From contig NZ_PJBZ01000055.1 of NCBI RefSeq assembly GCF_002835995.1, positions 1 through 64,000 of the forward strand: a DNA stretch of 64,000 nt, in the 5' to 3' direction. The first letter of the stretch is position 1. Every line of letters begins with the position of its first letter. The notes under the pieces were generated by a model. That model was not told where the DNA came from and did no database searches. It saw only the letters and a list, made by a program, of their open reading frames with translations. Source of the DNA: Psychromonas sp. Urea-02u-13 (GTDB taxonomy: Bacteria > Pseudomonadota > Gammaproteobacteria > Enterobacterales > Psychromonadaceae). The position numbers and the translations under genes were made by a program. Below are positions 35,071 through 43,375 of the stretch, piece after piece.

Positions 35071-36210
35071 CTACTCTGTGAGCTCTTGGTAACGGAAGAC
35101 TAAATTGGCACTAGCGAGATCGCCACTTTCACCCTGATTACTTAAGACTTGAACTTTAAATAAACGTGTTCCACTGTCAGCTTCGTCTTTAATCAGGTAA
35201 GTGGTGAACGTTGGCCACATAGCATGTCCACCATCGACCGCATATTGAAGGGGTCCGTAGTTACCCGGCGCGCTTAATACACCCGATGCTGAATCTGCAA
35301 AGTATTTATAAACTTGTGTTGTATCAGTAGGATCTGTCACTGCATCCACACCACCAGCAGCCATCACAGCGCCCGCACCACCTTTACCTGGACTAGAAGC
35401 AGATGCTGACGCCCCGCCATTAACTTGCATTGGGAAGTCTCTGCCGTTAACCATTAGACTAAGATCCCAATCATCAGACTCTGTTACTAATGTATTCGTT
35501 TCAAGATCCCAAAAAACACGCGTACTACTAAAATCTAATTCAAGAGAATCAACTGCAGCAGTAAACACAGAGCCAGTCCATAACTCACTTGTTAACACAA
35601 CTTTATATATTGATGTCGCGCCATGTGCCACTTCAACCGTTTTCACTTTAACCCGTGAATAGTCATCACCATCTGCAGAACGAACAATCCAACCATTATC
35701 GACGTTTACACTATATACTGGCGCAGCTTGAGGAGCGGCTGTCACTGTTAGCCAGTCTTTTGTTACAATCGACGTTTTAAGTGCATCGAATGTAAAATCT
35801 GTACAAGCATTTGCATCAACTTTATCAAATTCACTGGCAGTGGAGTCTGCTGTTAATGCTTTAAACTTATCAACAACTGGGTTGCCATCGGCATCAAACA
35901 AGTCTGCATATTCATGTGCGGCACAGCCACTTACTTTGCCATCTGCTGAAATACCCCCATTTAACTTAAAACCAACAAATTTTTGGTAGGCAATTTGCCA
36001 AGTAGTATCTGTTACAGTGCTACCAGACACTAAATCTAAACGCGCAGCTTGGCTACCATCGGTCGCATCAAGACTCGCCACGCTGTATTTAGGTGCGACA
36101 GTAGCAGGAACATCAGGTGTAGTATCACTACCCGATGATCCTCCACAAGCACTTAATAGTGTTGATGAAATGATCACTGCCAGTAATTTTTTTGAGGTTA
36201 AAAGTTTCAT
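35071..36210 (-). CDS. HmuY-like heme-binding lipoprotein with two repeats
   Basis: Surface or outer-membrane lipoprotein. The signal ends in lipobox LSAC (Cys22), followed by a Gly/Ser linker. Two HmuY-type repeats are visible: about 60-170 (VTDTTWQIAYQKFVGFKLNGG...) and about 235-379 (ESDDWDLSLMVNGRDFPMQVNGG...). HmuY proteins of Bacteroidetes capture heme and pass it to the TonB receptor HmuR. Here a heme-type receptor is encoded just upstream on the same strand, the same pairing. A Gly/Ser/Ala-rich loop (ASASASSPGKGGAGAVMAAGG) follows the second NGG. Length (379) is about twice a single-domain HmuY. Confidence 0.82.
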   Translation of the reverse strand: MKLLTSKKLLAVIISSTLLSACGGSSGSDTTPDVPATVAPKYSVASLDATDGSQAARLDLVSGSTVTDTTWQIAYQKFVGFKLNGGISADGKVSGCAAHEYADLFDADGNPVVDKFKALTADSTASEFDKVDANACTDFTFDALKTSIVTKDWLTVTAAPQAAPVYSVNVDNGWIVRSADGDDYSRVKVKTVEVAHGATSIYKVVLTSELWTGSVFTAAVDSLELDFSSTRVFWDLETNTLVTESDDWDLSLMVNGRDFPMQVNGGASASASSPGKGGAGAVMAAGGVDAVTDPTDTTQVYKYFADSASGVLSAPGNYGPLQYAVDGGHAMWPTFTTYLIKDEADSGTRLFKVQVLSNQGESGDLASANLVFRYQELTE

Positions 36211-36236
36211 AGTCTCTCCATATATTGTAATAATTA

Positions 36237-36311
36237 AAAAGTGCTTTTTTTATAAGTGTCTGTTTTATAAGTGACTGCTTTATAATTTCTTAGTTTAAAA
36301 GTGCTTGTTCT
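36237..36311. repeat. Five tandem 15-bp imperfect repeats
   Basis: Five units of the form (A/T)AAGTG-x-CTG-x-TTT run head to tail between the receptor stop and the HmuY-like start. Units begin at 36237, 36252, 36267, 36282 and 36297; the fourth is the most diverged. They fall in the intercistronic gap. Confidence 0.75.
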
Positions 36312-36324
36312 AAAAATGAGAAGA

Positions 36325-38343
36325 CTAACCGCTGAAACGCACACCAAGGTAGATAAAGCGTCCATTTTCAGGTCGGAAATCATGGCCAGTTAGCGGGACA
36401 TCACGGGTTACGCCTAAGAAATTATCGACACCCATAAAGAGCGTGAAGTTATTGGTAACATCGGTATTCACCTTAAAATCAAAGGTGCTATAAGCAGGTG
36501 ATGAGATGAGGTTTTCATCATCAACAAACTGTTCACTTTGATAACTTCCGTATAGCGAAAACAAGCTCTTTAGCGGTAAGACTTTATAACTCACGTTAAT
36601 TTTGGCTTGATGTTTAGGGCGCTGCGTTAACTGTTTATTAAGCTCTAGGTTAATCGCATCTAAATAGGTATAAGAGATATTGGATGATAAAAATTCAGTA
36701 AAGTCATAAGCAGAGGTGATATCAACCCCTTTAGTACGTGCTTCACCTATATTGCTATATTCGTAAATGCTAAGGTTCGTGGCATCGGATTGTTGCTGAT
36801 TAAGCTCAGTGCTAATTAAGTTTTTAATGTCGTTATAGTAGAAGTTAACATCAGCATGAAAGCTTCCACCAGGGCTGTAATCTGCACCAAATTGCAGGCT
36901 AGTCGAGGTTTCAGGGACGAGGTCTTCATTACCAAGCACCATATAACCTAACGCGCTATGGTCGAAAATATAATGACGCTCTTTCAAGGTCGGAGCACGG
37001 TAACCACTACCTGCGCCAATTCGGAATTTAACTTGTTTATCTAACCAATTGGGGTCGTACATTAGGTTTATTTTAGGGGCGAGGTATGAGCCAAAGTCAC
37101 TGTCATTCTGGTAGCGGATTCCTGGTAATATTTCTAACTGATCACCAATAAAAATATCGTCCTGTGCATAAAGCTCAATGCTAGTGCGCTGTTTTTCACC
37201 CTGTAGTTCATCAATAGGTACGACGTTAATAGGTGTTGATTCATCTTTTGTTTGCGCTAACGTACTTTTCAATGCAACGATACCCACCGTCAGTATTTGA
37301 TACTCTCCAAGGGCATGGTCCAACTGCACCTCACCTTTATTAAAGGTACTTTCACCTAGACGGCTTTGATCAATATAGTCAGTGCTTAAGGTATCTTGCT
37401 CGGTATTATCGGTAAAACTCTCAAACATATACCAGGCAGAAAGCTCGCTATCTTCGAATACTGGCGAGTCAAAACTAATGCTAATATTTTTGCGTTTAAC
37501 TTCTTCACGTTTCTCTTTTTTAACCTCACCAACACCAGGCGAAAAAGATCTAAAGTTTTTATTAATATCTTCATAATAATAGCTGGGTGCAATCATCACT
37601 TCTGCACCATTTGAAAACTGGTAACCAAGCTTAGCGGCAACATTCGTTTTAGTGCCAGCGGCACCTTCAAAATCCCAGGTAGTATCATCAAGGTCAGTGC
37701 CTTGTTTATAACGCACATCAGTCATTAACTGGCCAAACCAACTGCCACTATTGTGGCTGACAAAGAAATTGGCGTGATTATCATTAAAGGGTCCGTCAGA
37801 TACGTTCTGCTCACCATAACTACCAGAATCTAACGTCACCTTATAAGTCGTTCCGAGTTTAGCGCGCTTGGTAATCACATTAATCACCCCGCCCATGGCT
37901 TCACTCCCGTATAAAGCCGATGTCGCGCCTTTTACAATCTCAATATGGGTAACATCTGCAACTGAAATTTGAGTGACATCAACACTTGAGCCTGTAGAGG
38001 CAGAGACAGGTTTACTATCCACCAAAATCAATACTCTATCGGCATCAAGCCCTTGCATCCAAACCTCTTGTCCACTTTTACCGTGGATAGGTTTGAGTAC
38101 AATGCCCGGGACATTTTTTAAAGCTTCGGCAAGATCGCGTGCATGGCTCGTTGCTATGTCTTGCTCAGTAACCACTTCAATACGCACAGGGCTATCGGCA
38201 AGCAGACGCTCTGTTTTTGTGCCAGTAACCACCAGCGTTTCAGGGGTTTCACTGGCGGCAAAAAGGGGAAAACTGCAAGCAGAAATAGTCGCAACTAATA
38301 ACAGTTGAACGGGATGTTTTTTAAAAAAATGTAAACCAGCCAT
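36325..38343 (-). CDS. TonB-dependent heme receptor, HmuR/HutA type
   Basis: Outer-membrane receptor of 672 residues: signal peptide (about 1-29), TonB box ETLVVTGTKTE, plug (LAEALKNVPGIVLKPIHGKSGQEVWMQGLDADRVLILVD, then EIVKGATSALYGSEAMGGVINVITK) and barrel. The heme-receptor signature is present: GSGYRAPTLKERHYIFDHSALGYMVLGNEDLVPE holds YRAP and NEDL in place of FRAP and NPNL, with histidines between them. It ends YLGVRFSG. A strong Fur box precedes it and the HmuY-like gene follows, so the pair forms an iron-repressed heme uptake operon energised by TonB2. Confidence 0.92.
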   Translation of the reverse strand: MAGLHFFKKHPVQLLLVATISACSFPLFAASETPETLVVTGTKTERLLADSPVRIEVVTEQDIATSHARDLAEALKNVPGIVLKPIHGKSGQEVWMQGLDADRVLILVDSKPVSASTGSSVDVTQISVADVTHIEIVKGATSALYGSEAMGGVINVITKRAKLGTTYKVTLDSGSYGEQNVSDGPFNDNHANFFVSHNSGSWFGQLMTDVRYKQGTDLDDTTWDFEGAAGTKTNVAAKLGYQFSNGAEVMIAPSYYYEDINKNFRSFSPGVGEVKKEKREEVKRKNISISFDSPVFEDSELSAWYMFESFTDNTEQDTLSTDYIDQSRLGESTFNKGEVQLDHALGEYQILTVGIVALKSTLAQTKDESTPINVVPIDELQGEKQRTSIELYAQDDIFIGDQLEILPGIRYQNDSDFGSYLAPKINLMYDPNWLDKQVKFRIGAGSGYRAPTLKERHYIFDHSALGYMVLGNEDLVPETSTSLQFGADYSPGGSFHADVNFYYNDIKNLISTELNQQQSDATNLSIYEYSNIGEARTKGVDITSAYDFTEFLSSNISYTYLDAINLELNKQLTQRPKHQAKINVSYKVLPLKSLFSLYGSYQSEQFVDDENLISSPAYSTFDFKVNTDVTNNFTLFMGVDNFLGVTRDVPLTGHDFRPENGRFIYLGVRFSG

Positions 38344-38378
38344 AACCTAAACCTACGAATATTGAAATTCGCAACAAT

Positions 38379-38397
38379 GATAATGAAAATGATTATC
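38379..38397 (-). promoter_or_regulatory. Fur box upstream of the HmuR-type receptor
   Basis: gataatgaaaatgattatc matches the Fur consensus at 17 of 19 positions, the best in the window, and is nearly palindromic. It lies 36 bp upstream of the receptor start codon. Confidence 0.85.
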
Positions 38398-38483
38398 ACT
38401 TGCAACAAAAATATAACAAAGCCGGCGTTATGTTTTATGGCGGTTAATTTAAGCGTTCAAGATCATTCAAAAAAGATCTGTAT

Positions 38484-39395
38484 TTATGATCTTGGGTGAT
38501 GTTCCGCATGTAACGATTTTAAGCGGTCTTGGGCGATATGGGTGTATATTTGTGTTGTAGAAAGATCGCTGTGCCCCAGTAACATCTGCACGACACGTAG
38601 GTCTGCACCGTAGTTAAGTAGGTGTGTTGCAAAAGCATGGCGTAGAACATGTGGGGAGATAAGATCTTTATCGATCGCGCAGATCTGCGCATAAAATTTG
38701 ATACGATGCCAAAAGGTTTGTCTAACCATTTCAGTGCCACGGCGGCTCGGGAAAAGCACATCACTGCTTTGCCCTTTGAGTAATTCAGCACGCACTTCAT
38801 TGATATAACGATCCACCCAATAGTTTGCTTCCTCCCCCATTGGCACGAGTCGTGTTTTATTACCTTTACCGGTCACACGCACCACACCTTGCAGCAAGTT
38901 TATTTCTTCTATCGAAAGGCCAGTTAACTCCGAAACACGTAAACCCGTTGCATATAACAGCTCTAACATGGCTTTATCACGAAATTGCACGGGGTCGGTG
39001 ATATCAGGGCTGGATAACAAGGCATCCACTTCTGATTCAGATAATGATTTAGGTAAAGGTTTGATGGTTTTTGGGCTTTGCAATTTTGCACTAGGGTCAT
39101 CTTCACGCAGTTTTTCACGGCACAAAAATTGGTAATAACGGCGTAATGCACTCATCAGGCGTGCCGTGGAGCTATTTTTATACTCTATATCGCAGCTTAA
39201 ACGAAAACTAAAATAGTCGCTTAAATCAAGATAACTGGCTTCCGCTAACACTGTGTTACGTTCCGTTAAGAATTTTTCAACTAAACAAAGGTCGAAGCGA
39301 TACGAGGAAAGCGTGTTTTGCGATAACCCTCGCTCTAACCATAATGAATCTAAAAATTGGTCAATCGTTAATGCTTCCATTACACTGCTACTCAT
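38484..39395 (-). CDS. xerD: Site-specific recombinase XerD
   Basis: Tyrosine recombinase that, with XerC, resolves chromosome dimers at dif. The 303 residues (E. coli 298) carry all catalytic residues: R153 (ATGLRVSEL), K177, H249 and R252 (SPHVLRHAFATHLL), H275 (LLGHSDLSTTQ) and Y284 (IYTHI). The N-terminal SAM-like domain (DQFLDSLWLERGLSQNTLSSY) fits XerD. It is divergent from fldB, as in E. coli, but dsbC-recJ, which should follow directly, lie 28 kb away. Met6 is an alternative start. This is a housekeeping recombinase, not an integrase of the island. Confidence 0.95.
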   Translation of the reverse strand: MSSSVMEALTIDQFLDSLWLERGLSQNTLSSYRFDLCLVEKFLTERNTVLAEASYLDLSDYFSFRLSCDIEYKNSSTARLMSALRRYYQFLCREKLREDDPSAKLQSPKTIKPLPKSLSESEVDALLSSPDITDPVQFRDKAMLELLYATGLRVSELTGLSIEEINLLQGVVRVTGKGNKTRLVPMGEEANYWVDRYINEVRAELLKGQSSDVLFPSRRGTEMVRQTFWHRIKFYAQICAIDKDLISPHVLRHAFATHLLNYGADLRVVQMLLGHSDLSTTQIYTHIAQDRLKSLHAEHHPRS

Positions 39396-39589
39396 TTTTT
39401 ATTAAGACTTATTTTCGACAAAATAATTGTTAGGCTCTTCAAGATAAGAGCTGTTTTAACTCACTATAACCGCAACGACTCAGGCTAAGCTATTTATGTT
39501 TAATTTGAGGCAAAAAATCGCAGTTTAGTCGTTTAAATAAGCATTATTCAACGAAAAATAAGCTTCAATGCAACGACTGAGTAGTTATT

Positions 39590-40108
39590 ATGAAAATTGG
39601 TTTATTTTATGGCTCAAGTACTTGTTACACAGAGATTGTGGCAGAAAAAATTCAAGCCTGTATTGGTGAAGAACTTGTCGAGTTATTCAATATCAAAGAA
39701 GAAGGCCTAAGTAAGGTAAACGATTACGATATCCTTATTTTGGGTATCTCTACCTGGGATTTTGGTGAGCTTCAGGAAGATTGGGGCAAGCTCTGGGATG
39801 AAGTCGCTGAATTATCGGTCACAGGTAAAATTGTTGCCCTGTTTGGTTTAGGCGACCAAGATGGTTATGGCGAATGGTTCGTCGATGCCATTGGTATGTT
39901 GCACGATGAAATACAGCCACAGTCGCCTCGTTTTATCGGTCAATGGCCCATTGAAGGTTACCAATTCACCGATTCAAAAGCGCTAACGCCTGACAAAAAA
40001 CACTTCTTAGGTCTCGCTATTGATGAAGACACACAATACGAACTCAGTGATGAGCGTATTGACCAATGGTGTTTGCAAATATTAGAAGAGATACAAGCGC
40101 AGCTGTAA
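39590..40108 (+). CDS. fldB: Flavodoxin FldB
   Basis: Small FMN-binding electron carrier. The 172 residues begin MKIGLFYGSSTCYTEIVAEKIQ, the phosphate-binding loop, with STWDFGELQEDWGKLWDE and GLGDQDGYGEWFVDAIGMLHDE binding the flavin ring. The GSSTCYTE loop, rather than GSDTGNTE, marks FldB over FldA. Flavodoxins can reduce pyruvate formate-lyase activase, whose gene is 7 kb downstream, but this partner is inference. Position divergent from xerD matches E. coli. Confidence 0.95.
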   Translation: MKIGLFYGSSTCYTEIVAEKIQACIGEELVELFNIKEEGLSKVNDYDILILGISTWDFGELQEDWGKLWDEVAELSVTGKIVALFGLGDQDGYGEWFVDAIGMLHDEIQPQSPRFIGQWPIEGYQFTDSKALTPDKKHFLGLAIDEDTQYELSDERIDQWCLQILEEIQAQL

Positions 40109-40417
40109 ACCTCATAACCTATGGCAATAAAATAAGTATTAACGTCATAGGTTTAGCACAACACTTCGAACGTCTAAACACTCTGCATAAAAGCGCCCTA
40201 CTCATCTTGATGATGGAAGATAAAAAAATAAGATCCTATTCAGATCTAATCTTGATCATTTCCGTTAATTTATAACAGTGGCAATAAGTAAACGCTTAAA
40301 TTTTAACTTAGGCGTACGATATTTGACCATTTCACGCAATTAAGCCCTCTTTTTCATCCCCGCGATCACATTTATAGTCTGACTTTTTAGTTATTTAATT
40401 ACAGCATCGTTACTATT

Positions 40418-40431
40418 CTGATCCAGATCAA
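40418..40431 (+). promoter_or_regulatory. FNR-type site 1 upstream of DUF3360 gene
   Basis: CTGATCCAGATCAA matches TTGAT-N4-ATCAA at 9 of 10 positions. It is 181 bp before the start codon. Confidence 0.55.
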
Positions 40432-40490
40432 CCGTGAATTTAACACTTTAGTTAAGCTAGCCATCTTAAACTAACGGTCGTTATTATTGC

Positions 40491-40531
40491 TTTGATATTA
40501 GCTTTGGTATTAGTTTTGGTATTAGTTTTGA
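40491..40531. repeat. 12-bp tandem repeat
   Basis: About three copies of a TTTGGTATTAGT-like unit (tttgatattagc, tttggtattagt, tttggtattagt, then tttgat) lie between two FNR-type sites upstream of the DUF3360 gene. Confidence 0.7.
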
Positions 40532-40543
40532 TAGTTGTCATGA

Positions 40544-40557
40544 ATGATAAAAATCAT
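40544..40557 (+). promoter_or_regulatory. FNR-type site 2 upstream of DUF3360 gene
   Basis: ATGATAAAAATCAT is a palindrome that matches TTGAT-N4-ATCAA at 8 of 10 positions. It lies 54 bp before the start codon, the place expected for an activated promoter. Confidence 0.5.
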
Positions 40558-40611
40558 CCATGAACATTATTTAATTTTAAACCTCATAACCGTAAGGGAG
40601 TACCCCGAATT

Positions 40612-42108
40612 ATGTCGGATGATAAACAAACTAAGAGTTATCGCGAACTGCATAAACCAGCCAGTGAATTTGAAACACGTTCTGATTACCTAGATCATGA
40701 GCTACAAATCATGAAACCACGTCGTTGGGCGCTTAATTTACCCGGTCGTGATTTCAATTTTGAATGGGAAGATCTTGTACCTGCAATCGCCGGCACTATC
40801 GGTATTATCGCAATGTATTCAGCGGTAATGATGTCTTGGGCAGACGGCTTAACACAAGCTTGGCCACACGTAACACTAGGCAAAGAGTTTGCCATTGAAG
40901 TGGCACGTGTAGAGATGTTAATTCCAGCCTTTCTATTTTGTATTATCGCCTCTGGATTTTTAAACCCGCGCGCTAACCTTGCTGGTAACCACGGCCCGAT
41001 GATTCCATTAATCGGCGCAATTGCATTAGCAGGTGCACATCCATTAGCATTAGCTATTTTATTGGGCATCTTTGGTCTTTTACTCAGTTACTTTAAAGGT
41101 GGCTCAAAACTGGTTAACTTAACCAGCGAAGGGGTTGCTGGCGGTTTATTAGTCTTCCTTGGTTTCACAGGGGCATTTAGTCAGATTGGGCAAATTCAAG
41201 ATTGGGCAAAAAGCATTGATATGGGCCACATTGGTTTAATCGTATTAGCGGTTAATGTGGTTTTGTATGCTTATCTTGCAAAAATCAACAAGCGTTGGTT
41301 AGCGATTCCAGCCTGTTCTATTACCGGTTTAGTGATCGCCTTAGCCTTTGGCGCAGGTTTCGATTTAACCTTCACCACTGAAATGGGTCTACCAAACTTA
41401 AACCCTGTTTACTGGTGGGGAAGCACAACGGAAGGTTGGATGTTAGGGCTTCCTAATCTTGAGCATTTCATTGCATCACTACCCTTCGCTATTTTAGCCG
41501 TGGCAATGTGGTCGCCTGACTTCTTAGGCCACCGTATTTTCCAAGAGCTTAACTATCCGCGCAATACAGAAAAAGTATTAATGGATGTCGATGATACGAT
41601 GACAACCTGTTCTATTCGCCAAATCGTCGGTACCGCTGTGGGTGGTGGTAATATCACATCATCTTGGGGTACTTATATGATTCCAGCGGCCATTGCGAAA
41701 CGTCCAATTCCAGCGGGCTCTATCCTATTAGGTTCATTGTGTATCATTATTGCGATTCTTGGTTTCCCAATGGATGTTGCAGTTTGGCCACCGGTAATGC
41801 GTATTGCTTTGTTAGTGGGTGTTTTCTTACCACTACTTGAAGCGGGTATGCAGATGATTAAAAATACTAAAGACTCTCAGTCTGCGGGTATTTGTATCTT
41901 CTCTGCAGCTGTATTTAACCCAGTACTTGCTTGGGCATTAACCATGTTCTTAGACAACAACGGCTTAATTGGCGATAAAGAACGTGCAAAACGTTTATCT
42001 TTTGTCGATAAAATCGTTATCCCATGTGGTGTATTAGTTATCTGTTTAATCGCCATGCTTGCGGTAGGTATGTTTGAAAGCCAATACGGTCTGGCAGGTT
42101 GGCTGTAA
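40612..42108 (+). CDS. DUF3360 family inner-membrane permease
   Basis: A 498-residue polytopic membrane protein with about 12 spans, of the DUF3360 family found in vibrios and relatives, distantly like NCS2/SulP permeases (GFLNPRANLAGNHGPMIPLIGAIALAGAHPLAL; VGGGNITSSWGTYMIPAAIAKRPIPAGSILLG). Substrate unknown. The cytosolic N terminus is charged (about 60 residues). Start is supported by AAGGGAGT upstream of the ATG. Two FNR-type sites and the fermentation genes that follow suggest anaerobic use, perhaps organic-acid transport; that is inference. A strong terminator follows. Confidence 0.85.
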   Translation: MSDDKQTKSYRELHKPASEFETRSDYLDHELQIMKPRRWALNLPGRDFNFEWEDLVPAIAGTIGIIAMYSAVMMSWADGLTQAWPHVTLGKEFAIEVARVEMLIPAFLFCIIASGFLNPRANLAGNHGPMIPLIGAIALAGAHPLALAILLGIFGLLLSYFKGGSKLVNLTSEGVAGGLLVFLGFTGAFSQIGQIQDWAKSIDMGHIGLIVLAVNVVLYAYLAKINKRWLAIPACSITGLVIALAFGAGFDLTFTTEMGLPNLNPVYWWGSTTEGWMLGLPNLEHFIASLPFAILAVAMWSPDFLGHRIFQELNYPRNTEKVLMDVDDTMTTCSIRQIVGTAVGGGNITSSWGTYMIPAAIAKRPIPAGSILLGSLCIIIAILGFPMDVAVWPPVMRIALLVGVFLPLLEAGMQMIKNTKDSQSAGICIFSAAVFNPVLAWALTMFLDNNGLIGDKERAKRLSFVDKIVIPCGVLVICLIAMLAVGMFESQYGLAGWL

Positions 42109-42181
42109 AAATAGCCACCAGCGGTTAGCTATCGGCTGTCAGTTAAAGGCAAGCCCCTGATAACCACATAGTTCGACTAAT

Positions 42182-42220
42182 AAAAAAAGGCTATAACGTG
42201 CAAACGTTATAGCCTTTTTT
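42182..42220 (+). terminator. Intrinsic terminator of the DUF3360 gene
   Basis: AAGGCTATAACGT pairs with ACGTTATAGCCTT around a short GCAA loop, with seven As before and six Ts after the stem. Bidirectional and strong. Confidence 0.92.
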
Positions 42221-42450
42221 GTATCTGGAAGGAAAGCGGTCAGCTTTTAGCTATCAGCCGTCAGTAAAACCAAAATCAAAATAAAAATCAATCCTATCCA
42301 CCTACGACTAGTGCAGCTAGGCAGACATGGGAACAATGTTTTTGACCCTAACTGAAAGCTGACAGCTGATAACTGACGGCTTCAGAATTGGTTTTTGACC
42401 TTAGCTGATAACTAACAGCTTTCTTTATCTGATAGCTTTCTTTCAACCAT

Positions 42451-42475
42451 AAAAAACGCAGCTCAGTGGCTGCGT
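42451..42475 (-). terminator. Intrinsic terminator of the GcvR-like gene
   Basis: On the reverse strand ACGCAGC and GCTGCGT form a seven-bp stem (42456-42462 with 42469-42475) followed by six Ts. It lies 49 bp after the stop codon of the ACT-domain gene. Confidence 0.8.
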
Positions 42476-42523
42476 ATGGTTTTACTGATAGCCGACAGCT
42501 AAAAACTGACAGCTTCCTTTCTG

Positions 42524-43024
42524 TTAAGCACTCAAATCAATAATAAGATCATCGGCGATTTCTTGTAACGATGAGACTAATGCACTTTTATTAAATTGCT
42601 CATCAACAACAATTTTAAAATGACTGGTGAATAACGTACCACCAATAGCGGGCACACCTAAACGGTTACATTCCATATTATCAACTTGAATACTGTTATC
42701 ACTGAGCACTTGAGTAATATTACGCACTAACCCTGGGCGGTCTTTTCCATCAATGCATAAATTAAGCGGTGTTGCTTTTTCATGGGTCACAGAGCCTAAA
42801 TCAATCGATTCGATCTTAATATCGATGGTTTTAAATGCAGTAAGCAGTTTTTCAACATTATCAGCCTCCAGCTCAATTTTTATTAATCCAGCAACATAGT
42901 TATCTATATGGCTAATTTTACTGTTTAACCATTTCCCCCCTAATGCGTGTGTTTTATCGGATAGCACTTTGATTAAATCAACTTGGTTTGAACCGCTGAC
43001 GGTTATCATTATTTGAACACTCAT
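42524..43024 (-). CDS. GcvR-like ACT-domain regulatory protein
   Basis: Two ACT domains (about 1-80: MITVSGSNQVDLIKVLSDKTHALGGKWLNSKISHIDNYVAGLIKIEL; about 85-166: LNLCIDGKDRPGLVRNITQVLSDNSIQVDNMEC). This is the GcvR architecture; GcvR senses glycine and restrains the activator GcvA. In this family several copies occur per genome, so the target is uncertain here. I chose the ATG at 43024 because GGGGAG lies nine bases upstream; the longer frame to 43039 lacks one. It has its own terminator and is divergent from focA. Confidence 0.82.
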   Translation of the reverse strand: MSVQIMITVSGSNQVDLIKVLSDKTHALGGKWLNSKISHIDNYVAGLIKIELEADNVEKLLTAFKTIDIKIESIDLGSVTHEKATPLNLCIDGKDRPGLVRNITQVLSDNSIQVDNMECNRLGVPAIGGTLFTSHFKIVVDEQFNKSALVSSLQEIADDLIIDLSA

Positions 43025-43375
43025 AAACTTACTCCCCAAAACATAGATGTATCATATTGTTATCACTTCTTTATTTACTATACATCTAATGCAATTATAA
43101 ACCATTAATAGAAAATGGTTATTTAGCATAATTAACACACAGCCTGTTAATGCGCTATTTTGTCTACAGAAGCACGCCTCCAGATCACACCATTAAGAAA
43201 ATTAGCTACATTTTCAGCTGTTTTTACCTAAATATGTAACATTTATCAGATAAAATATGCAATAAATGGATAAAACTGTAATAAAATTACAACTTAACCC
43301 ACGTTTTTGACTTACATCAAGTTTGTCGCAGAATCATTTGTTAGACTGATTTTGTTCCAAGAACTAGGAAAAAAA
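43025..43375. other. Divergent ACT protein / focA promoter region
   Basis: About 350 bp, A+T-rich, no gene. It carries the FNR site at 43307-43320 and a -10-like TAGACT at 43342-43347, placed as expected for an FNR-activated focA promoter. Nothing else recognised. Confidence 0.6.
43307..43320 (+). promoter_or_regulatory. FNR box of the focA-pflB operon
   Basis: TTGACTTACATCAA matches TTGAT-N4-ATCAA at 9 of 10 positions. Its centre is about 42 bp before a start point that would follow the -10-like TAGACT at 43342, the class II activator position, and it is 56 bp before the focA ATG. Confidence 0.85.

Larger units (their letters stand above)
40109..40611. other. fldB to DUF3360 intergenic region (about 500 bp)
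   Basis: No supported gene; a short reading frame overlapping the fldB end has no coding signs. It holds two FNR-type sites (40418-40431 and 40544-40557) and a 12-bp tandem repeat (about 40491-40531), so it is a long regulatory region for the permease gene. Confidence 0.6.
42109..42523. repeat. Intergenic stretch of AGCTGTCAG-type degenerate repeats
   Basis: Between the convergent permease and ACT-protein genes. Several copies of a degenerate, partly palindromic word (AGCTGTCAG / CTGACAGCT / AGCTATCAGCCGTCAG) occur at about 42121-42150, 42239-42272, 42351-42430 and 42483-42521, around two terminators. The same words recur beside the pta terminator at 53265-53450. No gene seen. Confidence 0.7.

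Noticed and set aside
38484-39395. Tyrosine recombinase as integrase of the iron island
   Set aside because: Sequence and divergent fldB neighbour identify it as chromosomal XerD; no attachment-site repeats were seen at the island ends.
40066-40275. 69-codon reading frame after fldB
   Set aside because: Overlaps the fldB end in another frame, lacks a ribosome-binding site and lies in the permease regulatory region.
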